DNA of 64,000 nt from NCBI GenBank assembly GCA_964360635.1, contig CAYHXO010000007.1, positions 1-64,000 of the forward strand, in the 5' to 3' direction. Made by a program: the position numbers and the translations under genes. Positions 45,063 through 53,672 of this stretch are shown one piece after another. This DNA comes from CALRGE01 sp964360635. GTDB lineage: Bacteria; Patescibacteriota; Gracilibacteria; UBA1369; 2-02-FULL-48-14. The notes beneath the pieces were generated by a model, which was given only the letters and a program-made list of their open reading frames with translations, had not been told where the DNA came from and made no database searches. Numbering within the stretch: position 1 is the first letter of the stretch; every line of letters starts with the position of its first letter.

Positions 45063-45103
45063 ATGTTTTAGTTAAATAAAAACCTACAGCTTTCAACAGC
45101 ACC

Positions 45104-45132
45104 TTGACTGGTTGGACTATTTGATGTAAAGT
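45104..45132 (+). promoter_or_regulatory. Promoter of the TSP3-type lipoprotein gene
   Basis: TTGACT (45104-45109), 17-base spacer, TAAAGT (45127-45132); TACAAT follows directly and is an alternative -10. The ATG is 25 bases past TAAAGT. Confidence 0.5.
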
Positions 45133-45157
45133 TACAATCTTTTAACAAATCACGCTT

Positions 45158-45763
45158 ATGAATTTACTCAGAACTGCTACTCTTGCTACTGTTCTTGCTA
45201 CTTCAGGCTGTAGAGCGGAAGCCCCAATTAATACCACGGAGATCATCATTCTTGAGGATGAAGATACTTGCCCTGTTGATCCAAATACTCAAGCCATCGA
45301 ATTCTCTTGGCTTCAGGCCCAAGCGCAGGTTGCACGTTGTTTGAGCGATGCAGAGAGTAACTTTCAAGATTGTTTACAGAACGATACAGATCCAGACTGT
45401 TTCGACCAAAATAACCTAGATAACGAATGGTGTTACTACTGGGAGGCTCGCAAAGCAAATAAATTGCCTGCTCGTGTTTGCGGCGTGAATGTTTATAACA
45501 TTTCGGGAACTCCAGATGAAGAAGCTTACTCGCGCGAAGTGAATGATGAAGACGAAGATGGCGATGGAATTTCCACCTGGTACGAATACTGGATGGGCTA
45601 CAACCCTTGCACGCAGACAAGCTTTTATAGCGGTGAATGTTTAGGAGATGGAGAGCTTGACTACGATGGAGATGGAGTCTCCAATGCTGAAGATGAATCA
45701 CCCATTTGTTATGGAGAATACGGTGCAGGTGACCCTGGAAATTATCCTTCCGATTGCGTTTAA
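45158..45763 (+). CDS. Cysteine-rich lipoprotein with thrombospondin type 3-like calcium motifs
   Basis: The 201-aa protein has a lipoprotein signal with lipobox ATSGC (Cys about 18). The mature part is very acidic and has about eleven more cysteines, suggesting disulfides. Two calcium-binding loops of the TSP3/EF-hand-like type lie near the C-terminus: DEDEDGDGISTWYEYWMGYN and DYDGDGVSNAEDESP. Such motifs are common in secreted bacterial proteins. It sits alone between tRNA-Met and the DUF5679 gene. Function is unknown. Confidence 0.82.
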   Translation: MNLLRTATLATVLATSGCRAEAPINTTEIIILEDEDTCPVDPNTQAIEFSWLQAQAQVARCLSDAESNFQDCLQNDTDPDCFDQNNLDNEWCYYWEARKANKLPARVCGVNVYNISGTPDEEAYSREVNDEDEDGDGISTWYEYWMGYNPCTQTSFYSGECLGDGELDYDGDGVSNAEDESPICYGEYGAGDPGNYPSDCV

Positions 45764-45817
45764 TCCAATTCTTATCTCTAAATCAGTTAATTGAGAAACT
45801 TCTTTAAGAATTCAACA

Positions 45818-45847
45818 AAAGACCCCCAGTTTTCACCAGGGGTCTTT
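45818..45847. terminator. Bidirectional terminator between lipoprotein and DUF5679 genes
   Basis: A 9-bp stem AAAGACCCC/GGGGTCTTT with a 12-base loop has A- and T-tracts on both sides. It lies between two convergent genes. Confidence 0.75.
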
Positions 45848-45862
45848 CAATTTACAAAGAAA

Positions 45863-46012
45863 TTACTTTGCTTTTCCTAGAATGCAGTACATACCGCAAC
45901 CGCAGTCGCCGCATTTACCTTTCATAGCCGGTCGGCCATTCTTCATTTTAACTTCCTTAGCATCGGCCATGTCTTTCTTTGCCTTACATTTCACGCAGTA
46001 TGCTTGTTGCAT
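45863..46012 (-). CDS. Small zinc-ribbon protein (DUF5679 type)
   Basis: The 49-aa protein has two CxxC-like pairs: YCVKCKAKKDM near the N-terminus and GKCGDCGCGMYCILGK at the C-terminus, spaced as in DUF5679 zinc ribbons. The internal ATG at 46012 is preferred to an upstream start at 46054, since the family begins with MQQAYCVKCK-like sequence and the additional codons are hydrophobic and untypical. The role is not known; nucleic-acid or protein binding is plausible. Confidence 0.8.
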   Translation of the reverse strand: MQQAYCVKCKAKKDMADAKEVKMKNGRPAMKGKCGDCGCGMYCILGKAK

Positions 46013-46073
46013 ATAATTAGAGATAAGTAATAAACGTGAAGGTATAATACACACATTTAAAAAAAATTCAAAC

Positions 46074-46102
46074 TTGCCTTAGTTGAACTATTCTCGTAGA
46101 AT
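46074..46102 (+). promoter_or_regulatory. Promoter of tRNA-fMet
   Basis: TTGCCT (46074-46079), 17-base spacer, TAGAAT (46097-46102). The mature tRNA begins 6 bases later, so the transcript would start at or next to the tRNA 5' end. Confidence 0.6.
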
Positions 46103-46107
46103 CCTTG

Positions 46108-46182
46108 CGCGGGGTAGAGCAGTGGCAGCTCGTCGGGCTCATAACCCGGAGGTCGTTGGTTCGAATCCAACCCCCGCAACCA
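46108..46182 (+). tRNA. Initiator tRNA-fMet (anticodon CAT)
   Basis: The 75-base tRNA has the C1-A72 mismatch (CGCGGGG/CCCCGCA) and three G-C pairs next to the anticodon loop (GGG/CCC), both diagnostic of the bacterial initiator. CCA is encoded. The D loop (AGTGGCA) is short. Confidence 0.95.
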
Positions 46183-46186
46183 TTAG

Positions 46187-46231
46187 TCACGCAAAGCGTG
46201 AGCATTGTTTCGGACTCGTCCGAAGGACGAG
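46187..46231 (+). other. Two hairpins between tRNA-fMet and the rhodanese gene
   Basis: TCACGC-AAA-GCGTGA (46187-46201) and CTCGTCC-GAA-GGACGAG (46215-46231). The second is nearly identical to the terminator hairpin after tRNA-Met but has a weak T-tract, so it may be a processing site or leaky terminator before the downstream gene. Confidence 0.5.
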
Positions 46232-46245
46232 CAATTCTTTCTACT

Positions 46246-46545
46246 ATGCAAATCCAAACCATTCTCGCAACTCAAGCCCAATCATTCATCAATCAAAACT
46301 GGGATGACATCTTTCTTTTAGATGTACGAACACCTATGGAATACGAACAAGGACATCTTGAAGGTGCCACAAATATTCACGTACAATCACTCCCCTCTTC
46401 ACTAGAGCAAATTCCCCACAACAAAAAAATCATCTGTTACTGTTTGCACGGAATTCGTAGTCACGATGCGGCTGAGTATTTATCAAGTCAGGACTACGAA
46501 AATGTTTATCACATTCAAGGAGGATTAGCTGCAATGAGTAAATAA
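46246..46545 (+). CDS. Rhodanese-domain protein
   Basis: The 99-aa protein is a single rhodanese fold. It has FLLDVRTPMEYEQGHLEGAT and the active-site loop CYCLHGIRS (CxxGxRS, cysteine near 67), and ends with the GGLAAM segment. Small single-domain rhodaneses carry persulfide sulfur, for example for tRNA thiolation or FeS assembly. I place the start at 46246; the frame is open further upstream only through the tRNA. It is probably read through from tRNA-fMet. Confidence 0.9.
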   Translation: MQIQTILATQAQSFINQNWDDIFLLDVRTPMEYEQGHLEGATNIHVQSLPSSLEQIPHNKKIICYCLHGIRSHDAAEYLSSQDYENVYHIQGGLAAMSK

Positions 46546-46563
46546 GCTCAACTCCGTCGAGTA

Positions 46564-47172
46564 TTAAAACAAAGAAATCTGATTCTCCACCACAATCGCC
46601 ACCTTTTTCGGCATATTCTGAATTACTGGAATATCTCTCAAGTCTTTAACACCACCATTCTGCATAGAACGGAGAAACTTGATCAACAAACCGGCCGTTG
46701 CACGCGCATCATGAATTGCTCGATGTGCTTGAGGCAAATCAACCGCAAAATGCTCACAGAGAGGCCCAAGCGCGTATTTTGAAAGATTAGGATGAAGATA
46801 TCTAGCCAAATCAATTGTACATAAGAATGGCCCACCCATTGGTGCTTCAAAATTACGACTCAACTCTTGATTCAGAAATCCACGATCAAAAACAACATTA
46901 TGAGCAACAAAAACCGCATCACCCATGAATTCCATATATTTCTTGGCAATTGCTTTAAAATCAGGTGCACCGGCAAGCATATCAGTTGTAATTCCAGTTA
47001 TATGAGTTACTTCTGAAGGAACAAAAACACCCGGATTCACCATTGTATAAAATTCATCAATGATTTCACCATTTACAACTTTCACAGCGCCAATTTCAAT
47101 AATTTTATCAAGTGCAGAAATCAAACCTGTAGTTTCACAATCAACTACAACGAAAGTATTTTGGGAAATCAT
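46564..47172 (-). CDS. DnaQ-like 3'-5' exonuclease (DEDDh)
   Basis: The 202-aa protein has exonuclease motifs I (VVDCETTGL, about residue 8), II (VFVAHNVVFDRGFL) and III (HRAIHDARAT). It matches the stand-alone epsilon subunit or PolC-type exonuclease domain. The C-terminal 30 residues may bind a polymerase. It follows the LCP gene by one base, so it belongs to the VirD4-LCP-DnaQ operon. It may proofread for a DnaE polymerase encoded elsewhere. A hairpin (CTCGAC-GGA-GTTGAG on the minus strand) follows its stop at 46547-46561. Confidence 0.9.
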   Translation of the reverse strand: MISQNTFVVVDCETTGLISALDKIIEIGAVKVVNGEIIDEFYTMVNPGVFVPSEVTHITGITTDMLAGAPDFKAIAKKYMEFMGDAVFVAHNVVFDRGFLNQELSRNFEAPMGGPFLCTIDLARYLHPNLSKYALGPLCEHFAVDLPQAHRAIHDARATAGLLIKFLRSMQNGGVKDLRDIPVIQNMPKKVAIVVENQISLF

Positions 47173-47173
47173 C

Positions 47174-48238
47174 TTAATGAGTAACTAGATTAGTAATAAC
47201 TTCTTTGATTTGGTCGAAGTTTCCTGTTTTTGGCAACAGAGTATATGCCCCGCTTTGATTTATCAAGGAATACAAATAATTTTCATTCGAAAGCACGAAA
47301 CCGGAGTCGAGCTCGAAATCTTTGTAGGAATAGTATGAGATCAGCTCCAAAATATTCACATCCGTTGTTACATTCACAATCGCTGACTGTAAAATTGCAA
47401 ATAAATCCTTTAATTCCATTTCTCCATCCATTTGTAGAATTTTCGTTCTAACTGCACCCACAATTTTCTGCTGTCGTTCCGCTCTTGCAAAATCAGAAGT
47501 CGACTTCCTACTACGAGCATATTTAAGAGATTCAGTCCCGTCCATGTGATAATTTCCGATAGAAACTGAATAAGCGCTGTAACCACCGTAAGCATTAGGA
47601 TAAAGCCCGTCATAAATTGCCTCATCAACGTAAATATCAAGACCGCCAAGAACATCAATTACACTAACAAAGCCCTTCAAATCTATTTTAATATATTTTT
47701 CAATACTTAAGCCTGTAATACTTGTAATTTGTTTTTCCAATTCAGAAATTCCATAGTAGTAAAGTGATTCATTAATACGACGACCATTTATATACAAGTC
47801 TCTTGGAATCGAAAAAAGTGTTATCTTCTTTAATTCTGGATTAATACTTGCAATCATTATCGTGTCTGTGAGGTTGCCATTTGTTCCAAGAATCAAAACA
47901 TCAAATGAAGTATCTTCTGACGCCAAAGATACCGCTGTTGTTGAAGAAGTTTTCTTTACACTTGTTTTCGGCGTCATAACCGCAACTTTTTTCACACTTG
48001 AAACAGTCTGTTTAAGTTGACCAACTTCCTCAATCAAAGATGCGATATATTTATCTCTTTCAGCCAGTTTTGAATCAGTATTCACTGAAACATAAACAAG
48101 CCCTACAAAAAAAATAGCCAGCACGAAAAAAATAACCATTGAAACCGCTCTGAGGTGTCTATGATCTGAGAATATTATCCTAGTTACGCCCTCATTTTCA
48201 GGACCGATTTCGAGTTTAGTATTATCACGGTGTGACAT
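47174..48238 (-). CDS. LytR-CpsA-Psr family protein
   Basis: LCP enzymes attach anionic polymers or glycans to peptidoglycan. The 354-aa protein has a cytoplasmic start, one transmembrane helix (VSMVIFFVLAIFFVGLVYVSV), then a coiled segment and the LCP domain (about 110-330). The domain includes SIPRDLYINGR, YIKIDLKGFVSVIDVLGG and the conserved arginine-rich YARSRKSTSDFARAERQQKI (20 residues). It overlaps the VirD4-like gene by 14 bases. It may act on the polymer made by the glycosyltransferase operon at 21-24 kb, which is inference. Confidence 0.92.
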   Translation of the reverse strand: MSHRDNTKLEIGPENEGVTRIIFSDHRHLRAVSMVIFFVLAIFFVGLVYVSVNTDSKLAERDKYIASLIEEVGQLKQTVSSVKKVAVMTPKTSVKKTSSTTAVSLASEDTSFDVLILGTNGNLTDTIMIASINPELKKITLFSIPRDLYINGRRINESLYYYGISELEKQITSITGLSIEKYIKIDLKGFVSVIDVLGGLDIYVDEAIYDGLYPNAYGGYSAYSVSIGNYHMDGTESLKYARSRKSTSDFARAERQQKIVGAVRTKILQMDGEMELKDLFAILQSAIVNVTTDVNILELISYYSYKDFELDSGFVLSNENYLYSLINQSGAYTLLPKTGNFDQIKEVITNLVTH

Positions 48239-51083
48239 CAGTACTTGGAGTTGGTGGAGTCATGGGCTTATGTTCATCCAGAGCTTCCGTTTTTTTAGTA
48301 TCCACAGAGTAACTCGGATCTGTGTTTTTTCCAAGCTCCTGAATATCAACACCAATTCTAGCTGAAATTTCCTGATCTACAAATATTCTTTTTCTACCAT
48401 ATTTCATTCTTGAATATTGTTTGATTATATCTCGAACTTTCTCACTTTTACCAGTTTCATCCCAAATCGTAGCCAAAGAGAAAGGCCTTGATGTTGATCC
48501 GTTAACAGTCAACTTAATATAAGCCTTATAATTCGCAATACCAATTACATCTTGCTCGGTCAAAACCGGTGCATATTCTTTCGCAAGATATTCAGCATCT
48601 TCAGCACCAACTTTAAAAGATTGCAAAGTACCGACGTTACCAAATACCGCGTCACGAATTTGGGTGTTTGCAGAACCTGATTTTGTGACTGTTAGCTGGC
48701 TTATATACTGGTGAGCAATAATCAAATTCAACCTATATTTTCTGGCCTCAGACAGAATTGAACAGAAAGTATCTGTTGCAAAGTTCTGGAACTCATCGAC
48801 GTATAGGAAGAAATCCTTTCTCTGATCTTCAGGAGTATCAACACGACTCATCGCAGCCATTTGAAGCTGTGCAACCACGATCAAACCAAGGAGCTGAGTA
48901 TTTAATGTACCAAGCTTACCCTTTGAAAGATTAATGAGAAGAATTTTCTGATCATCCATACATTTTCTAAAATTGAATGCGGATTTTGTTTGACCGATGG
49001 TATTTCTCATTATCGAGTTTGTAATAAATGGGCCAAATTTCGCAGAGAAATACGGAATCATTTCCTGCTTTTCACGTTCACCTGTATTTGCATATTCATG
49101 TTCCCAGAATGACTTCACGATTGGATTTGTTACTTTAGAAACCTTATATTTCATAAATTCTTCATCAACGAAAATTCTCGGCACATCAATTAAAGTGGCA
49201 CCTTCATCTTGATCAGACATCAATGTTAAACAAGCATTTCTGAAATAGTGCTGAATTCGAGGTCCGAAAATTTCGTCACCGAAAATCTTAATAAATATTT
49301 CAGTCGCCTGGCTTGAAACCATATCCTGTTGTTCAGGAGAGTCAGCCTCCAAAAGATTCAATGCCATTGGCCTTTCAATATCTGATGGATCAAATACAAT
49401 CACATCTTTAGCGCGTTCTTTTGGGATATATTGTAAAATATCCTCAATCAAATCACCGTGTGGATCAACCACACAAACACCATCTCCATTTATAACATCC
49501 TGACGAGCAATTGAACTGATGTAGGCAGATTTACCTGTACCTGTTTGCCCGATAATATAATGATGTCTGCTTCGATCTCTCTTTTTGAATCTAATATCTT
49601 TTCTAACACCTCGGTAGAAATTGTAACCAAGCAAAATACCTTCGTTTGAAAGATCGTTTGGCGCAGGCAAAAGTTTGTACTGAAGCCATTTAATAACCGG
49701 AGTATAGTTGTAACGAGTTGTCGGCAAATGAAATAATGAAGCTAATTCTTCAGGTGTAAGAATAGATTTTTTTTCACCGAATTCCATAAATCTCCTTGAA
49801 GCTGCAAAGTTCATTATTGGAGTATTAATGAAATCCAAAAGTATCAATCTTCTTGATTGAAACCAGTTAGAATCAGCCTGCTTTGTTGCATTAAAAGCAA
49901 CGAACATACCATTCAAAATGGTATCACATCTATTTTCACCTTTATCAGATGACGCCATAACACGGATTACAGTTTCAAAACCAACCTGCCTTGCCTTTTC
50001 ACCAATCATTTTTGCTAATTCTTCTTCAGTTTGAAGCATACGAACATATGAATCACCTTGTTTTGCTCCAGGGGCATAATTTTTACTTGCTGCTTCAGCA
50101 CCTTGAAACAACGCAGTCAAAAACCAACCTAGAATACTTAAACCGGGAATGTTCCAAAATCCGCTTAATTTCTGACCTTTAAACAAAGCATTACCAACTT
50201 TTGAGGCTCGCTTCGCCCATTGAAGACCGGCCGGTCTCAGCATAATTTGAATCATCGCCCTTTCATTATCTTCAAGTTTAGAAAGAACGTTAGTAAAATC
50301 ATTTAAAGGGTCATTCTCCAGTGTTTTAAAGGTTTTTATTGGGTATGAATCCTCTTTTTTTAAGTACATATAAAAGGATTTCAAAAATGTTTTCAGTTTT
50401 GGATCCCGCATATCAGGAGGTTTTATATATTCTATGGAAGCATTTGTGTAATAAGTAGTAATTTGCTTCTCTAAAATTTCCGAATAATAAGGATTAACTG
50501 AAGCGTAAAAAGTAATTTCTTTAAACTTCGCATGAATTTCAAATGAGATTGTATCCTTGTGGAACAACCATACTAAAAATTCGTTCCATAGATTCAATTC
50601 TCTAATTTCATGAAGACCTCTAAATAGCTGGTCCATAATCGCAATTTTCTCCTTAAAATCTTTCTCAGTTGCATGCTCTTTATCTTTTGCAGATTCTTCT
50701 CTTGGCATTGTAATTTGAATATAAACTCTCTCTTTAGCTGCAAAATATGCATATAAATCTCTTAATAAGCTCCAAAAAAGTTTATACATTAAATAGACAG
50801 CAAGTACTGAAAAAATTACCTGCTTGTAATGTGCCAGGAAAAAGGCAGTCGTTAAATAATTTTCATAAGCATATGCGGCAAAAATCTTTGTGTTTTCCCA
50901 GGTTATTTCATTATAAAAATTCACTGAAAATTTCTTTAACTGGCTCCAATAAAGCATTGGTCTTTTTAAACTTTCTAAATAAGTTGAAAAAATTTGCCCT
51001 AGGAATACTTGAAAGTCATAAAAGTAATCAGCCCCCCTCTTAAGACTCGCGACATATGAATGAAATATTTTTGCCATACTCAT
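48225..51083 (-). CDS. VirD4/TraG-like type IV coupling ATPase (DUF87 type)
   Basis: The 952-aa protein has N-terminal membrane helices (about 72-110; VIFSVLAVYLMYKLFWSLL), a soluble domain, and a RecA-type motor. The motor has Walker A IGQTGTGKSAYI (about 502), VVDPHGDLIEDIL, and Walker B LYVDEFQNF followed by SEARKYRLNLIIAHQY. A basic C-terminal tail is rich in Pro/Thr. This is the architecture of VirD4-like coupling proteins of pilin/secretion systems that are often present in CPR genomes. No relaxase or VirB4 is in the window. It leads the operon with LCP and DnaQ. Confidence 0.88.
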   Translation of the reverse strand: MSMAKIFHSYVASLKRGADYFYDFQVFLGQIFSTYLESLKRPMLYWSQLKKFSVNFYNEITWENTKIFAAYAYENYLTTAFFLAHYKQVIFSVLAVYLMYKLFWSLLRDLYAYFAAKERVYIQITMPREESAKDKEHATEKDFKEKIAIMDQLFRGLHEIRELNLWNEFLVWLFHKDTISFEIHAKFKEITFYASVNPYYSEILEKQITTYYTNASIEYIKPPDMRDPKLKTFLKSFYMYLKKEDSYPIKTFKTLENDPLNDFTNVLSKLEDNERAMIQIMLRPAGLQWAKRASKVGNALFKGQKLSGFWNIPGLSILGWFLTALFQGAEAASKNYAPGAKQGDSYVRMLQTEEELAKMIGEKARQVGFETVIRVMASSDKGENRCDTILNGMFVAFNATKQADSNWFQSRRLILLDFINTPIMNFAASRRFMEFGEKKSILTPEELASLFHLPTTRYNYTPVIKWLQYKLLPAPNDLSNEGILLGYNFYRGVRKDIRFKKRDRSRHHYIIGQTGTGKSAYISSIARQDVINGDGVCVVDPHGDLIEDILQYIPKERAKDVIVFDPSDIERPMALNLLEADSPEQQDMVSSQATEIFIKIFGDEIFGPRIQHYFRNACLTLMSDQDEGATLIDVPRIFVDEEFMKYKVSKVTNPIVKSFWEHEYANTGEREKQEMIPYFSAKFGPFITNSIMRNTIGQTKSAFNFRKCMDDQKILLINLSKGKLGTLNTQLLGLIVVAQLQMAAMSRVDTPEDQRKDFFLYVDEFQNFATDTFCSILSEARKYRLNLIIAHQYISQLTVTKSGSANTQIRDAVFGNVGTLQSFKVGAEDAEYLAKEYAPVLTEQDVIGIANYKAYIKLTVNGSTSRPFSLATIWDETGKSEKVRDIIKQYSRMKYGRKRIFVDQEISARIGVDIQELGKNTDPSYSVDTKKTEALDEHKPMTPPTPSTDVTP

Positions 51084-51128
51084 CAGATTTAATCTATCTG
51101 ATAATTATAGCAGAAATCAGGAAGAACA

Positions 51129-52493
51129 TCAAGCCTGTAGCTTCCCTTCTAAATATGCCTTCAAATCCACAATTTTCACCCTCTCCTGTTTCATTGAATC
51201 TCTATCTCTAACAGTTACAGAAGCATCATCGCGAGAATCAAAGTCAAAAGTAATACAGAAAGGCGTTCCAATCTCATCTTGACGTCTATAACGCTTACCA
51301 ATCGCACCACTTTCATCAAACTCAGATCTGAAACTCTTCTTCAGGTCTTTATATACAGACATAGCCTCTTCTGAAAGATCCTTCTGAAGCGGAAAAACTG
51401 CGACCTGAACTGGCGCAATTTTAGGCGAAAAATGCATAACTGTTCTTTCTTCGCCATTTTCAAGTTTTTCAAGCTGATAAGCGCTTAGCAACACAATCAA
51501 GAACATTCTTGTTAAACCAAGTGCCGGCTCAACCACATGTGGAACAAAAACTTCATTAGTTATTGGATCTCGATATTGCAATTTTTCTCCTGAAAACTTG
51601 ATATGCTGATCCAAATCATAAGAACCACGGTGAGCGATTCCCATTAATTCACCCCAACCAAATGGAAATTCATATTCAAAATCCACGGTTTTAGTAGAAT
51701 AGTGAGAAAGTTCATCTTTTTCATGATAACGAAGTCGTAATTTCTCATTCGGAATAGCTAAATCTGCAAAAAATTTCTTATAATCCTCAACCCAAGCATC
51801 AAAATATTGTTCTGCATTTTCAGGTCTAACAAAATACTCAATTTCCATTTGTTCGAATTCTCTAGTCCTAAAAATGAAATTTCCTGGAGTGATTTCATTT
51901 CTGAATGATTTTCCATATTGCCCAACTCCAAAAGGAAGACGCACACGCATTGAGTCAATAATATTCTTAAAATTCACGAAAATTCCCTGTGCAGTTTCAG
52001 GTCGAAGGTAAATTTGCTCGGCTGTATCCTCAATAACTCCTTGGTAAGTCTTGAACATAAGGTTGAAGGCACGAGGCTGAGTCCAATCTAATTTCCCACA
52101 TTTAGGACATTTAATTTTCTCATCCATAATTTTATTAAAAATCTCATCATTACTCAAACCGGCAATTGTAATTTGCAATTTTTCTTCAAGAATTTTATCT
52201 CCACGAACACGCTCCTGACAATTTTTACAATCCATCAAAGGATCAGCAAAATTCTTTACGTGACCAGAAGCCTCCCAAACCCGTGGATTCATCAAAATGG
52301 CACTATCTAGACCAAGCATATCATCACGATCATCAATAAAAGTCTTCCACCAAAAATTCAAAATATTTCTTTTGAGTTGAGATCCATATGGACCGTAATC
52401 CCAAGTATTTGCGAGACCGCCATAAATATCACTTCCTGGAAAAACAAAACCACGACGCTTACACAATGACATTACATCTTCCATTAAAGCCAT
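51129..52493 (-). CDS. glyS: Glycyl-tRNA synthetase, single-chain class II type
   Basis: GlyRS charges tRNA-Gly. The 454-aa protein is the homodimeric, eukaryote/archaeal-like form, not the alpha/beta bacterial form. It opens with CKRRGFVFPGSDIYGGLANT, then DYGPYGSQLKRN. The insertion has cysteines CKNCQERVR and CPKCGK. Motif 2 is FRNEITPGNFIFRTREFEQM (20 residues). The C-terminal anticodon-binding domain starts at about 355 (PVQVAVFPLQ). TAAATA lies six bases before the ATG. The gene is 25 bases downstream of dtd. Confidence 0.95.
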   Translation of the reverse strand: MALMEDVMSLCKRRGFVFPGSDIYGGLANTWDYGPYGSQLKRNILNFWWKTFIDDRDDMLGLDSAILMNPRVWEASGHVKNFADPLMDCKNCQERVRGDKILEEKLQITIAGLSNDEIFNKIMDEKIKCPKCGKLDWTQPRAFNLMFKTYQGVIEDTAEQIYLRPETAQGIFVNFKNIIDSMRVRLPFGVGQYGKSFRNEITPGNFIFRTREFEQMEIEYFVRPENAEQYFDAWVEDYKKFFADLAIPNEKLRLRYHEKDELSHYSTKTVDFEYEFPFGWGELMGIAHRGSYDLDQHIKFSGEKLQYRDPITNEVFVPHVVEPALGLTRMFLIVLLSAYQLEKLENGEERTVMHFSPKIAPVQVAVFPLQKDLSEEAMSVYKDLKKSFRSEFDESGAIGKRYRRQDEIGTPFCITFDFDSRDDASVTVRDRDSMKQERVKIVDLKAYLEGKLQA

Positions 52494-52518
52494 AAGTTTT
52501 ATTTAAATTATGTAGAAA

Positions 52519-52971
52519 TTAGCCGATTTTCGACTTTGAATCAAGAATTATAGTAACAGGCCCATCATTTACAGAAGAAACCATCATGTGAGCTCCAAAA
52601 ATTCCGGTTTGCACCTTAATTCCCTTATCCTCTATATAAGAAACAAAGGATTTGTACATTTGCTGGGCTATTTCAGGTTCCGCGGCTCCACCAAAACTCG
52701 GCCTATTCCCACCTGACAAATCCGCACACAAAGTAAATTGAGAAACTACCAAAATAGAGCCTGCAATTTCAGTAATTGGGAATTGCATTTTCTCATTTGA
52801 ATCAGGGAAAATCCTCATTTTTATAATTTTTTCCGCCATCCAAATTAGATCATCATTCGAATCACTTTTTTCTACACCCAAATAGACCAACAGACCGCCT
52901 GTGATCATACCTGCTAGATCACTCTCGACAGTAACATGCGAATCCAAAACTCTTTGAACAACTGCGCGCAT
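52519..52971 (-). CDS. dtd: D-aminoacyl-tRNA deacylase
   Basis: Dtd removes D-amino acids from mischarged tRNAs. The 150-aa protein has RAVVQRVLDSHVTV at the N-terminus, the SQFTLCAD motif and NRPSFGGAAEPE (the GP-type motif region near residue 95). All core features and length are normal. Its ATG shares one base with the stop of DUF3467 (TAATG), so they are translationally coupled. Confidence 0.94.
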   Translation of the reverse strand: MRAVVQRVLDSHVTVESDLAGMITGGLLVYLGVEKSDSNDDLIWMAEKIIKMRIFPDSNEKMQFPITEIAGSILVVSQFTLCADLSGGNRPSFGGAAEPEIAQQMYKSFVSYIEDKGIKVQTGIFGAHMMVSSVNDGPVTIILDSKSKIG

Positions 52972-53276
52972 TATGCATTTTCAGGTAAAGTCATTCCTCC
53001 ATCTTTTGGTTGAGCAGCAGATTTCTTTTTGAAATCCTCAAGAGCTCCTGTCAAAACCTTCATGAAAGATTCAGCAGTTCTCTGATTCATATTCACTCGG
53101 CTTACAACCTCAATTAACGGAGAAGGACGATTTGGGACAAGATATCCAAAATCAACCACTACTTCATTTGAATTTACATTTACTGAAACCGCATTAGCAT
53201 AAACACCTGCTTGTAAATCATCTGGAACCTTTACTTGCAACTGTTGTTGAGCTGCATTTTGTGTTTCGTCTGCCAT
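52971..53276 (-). CDS. DUF3467 protein
   Basis: The 101-aa protein matches DUF3467: ADxxANAVSVNVNSNEVVVDFGYL, cited in part as YANAVSVNVNSNEVVVDFGY (20 residues), then SRVNMNQRTAESFM and a C-terminal helix. DUF3467 proteins are small, widespread and of unknown function. It is the first gene of the DUF3467-dtd-glyS operon. Confidence 0.88.
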   Translation of the reverse strand: MADETQNAAQQQLQVKVPDDLQAGVYANAVSVNVNSNEVVVDFGYLVPNRPSPLIEVVSRVNMNQRTAESFMKVLTGALEDFKKKSAAQPKDGGMTLPENA

Positions 53277-53393
53277 AAATTGAAAATTTAAGTATTAAAT
53301 CGAATTCGAGTATATCATAATTTCCTGACAAGGCTACATATTTGCAGACTAAAAAAATTAGTAGGATAATAAAAATACTTTAACAATATCTAT

Positions 53394-53672
53394 ATGTCAT
53401 GCTGTTCAAATCACACTAAAGATAATCACATGTGGGGAGGATTAATTGCCTTCATTGTCGGAGCTGTTATTCTTTTAGAAAGGTTCGACATAATTCCAGC
53501 TGAAACATGGGCTTACCTTTGGCCAAGTATTTTAATTGTTGTGGGACTAAAATTGATGCTTGGTTCCAACGAAACTTGCACTACCTCAGACGAATCATGC
53601 AAAGGTGAATGTTCTGTTGCAATGCCAACAATTGCGCCAACCACTGCAAAAAAAACCGCAAAGAAAAAATAA
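53394..53672 (+). CDS. Small two-helix membrane protein (LiaI/LiaF-like transmembrane region)
   Basis: The 92-aa protein starts with a Cys/His segment (SCCSNHTKDNH), then two helices (WGGLIAFIVGAVILLERF, WAYLWPSILIVVGLKLML) with the conserved WP turn of DUF5668/LiaF N-terminal domains. The C-terminus has four cysteines and a lysine tail. The cysteine/histidine content suggests metal binding. The stop is directly adjacent to the convergent trmB-like stop. Leader: TATCTAT lies just before the ATG. Confidence 0.78.
   Translation: MSCCSNHTKDNHMWGGLIAFIVGAVILLERFDIIPAETWAYLWPSILIVVGLKLMLGSNETCTTSDESCKGECSVAMPTIAPTTAKKTAKKK

Noticed and set aside
46105..46245. Extended N-terminus of the rhodanese gene through tRNA-fMet
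   Set aside because: The frame is open only because the tRNA has no stop in it; the ATG at 46246 gives a normal rhodanese.
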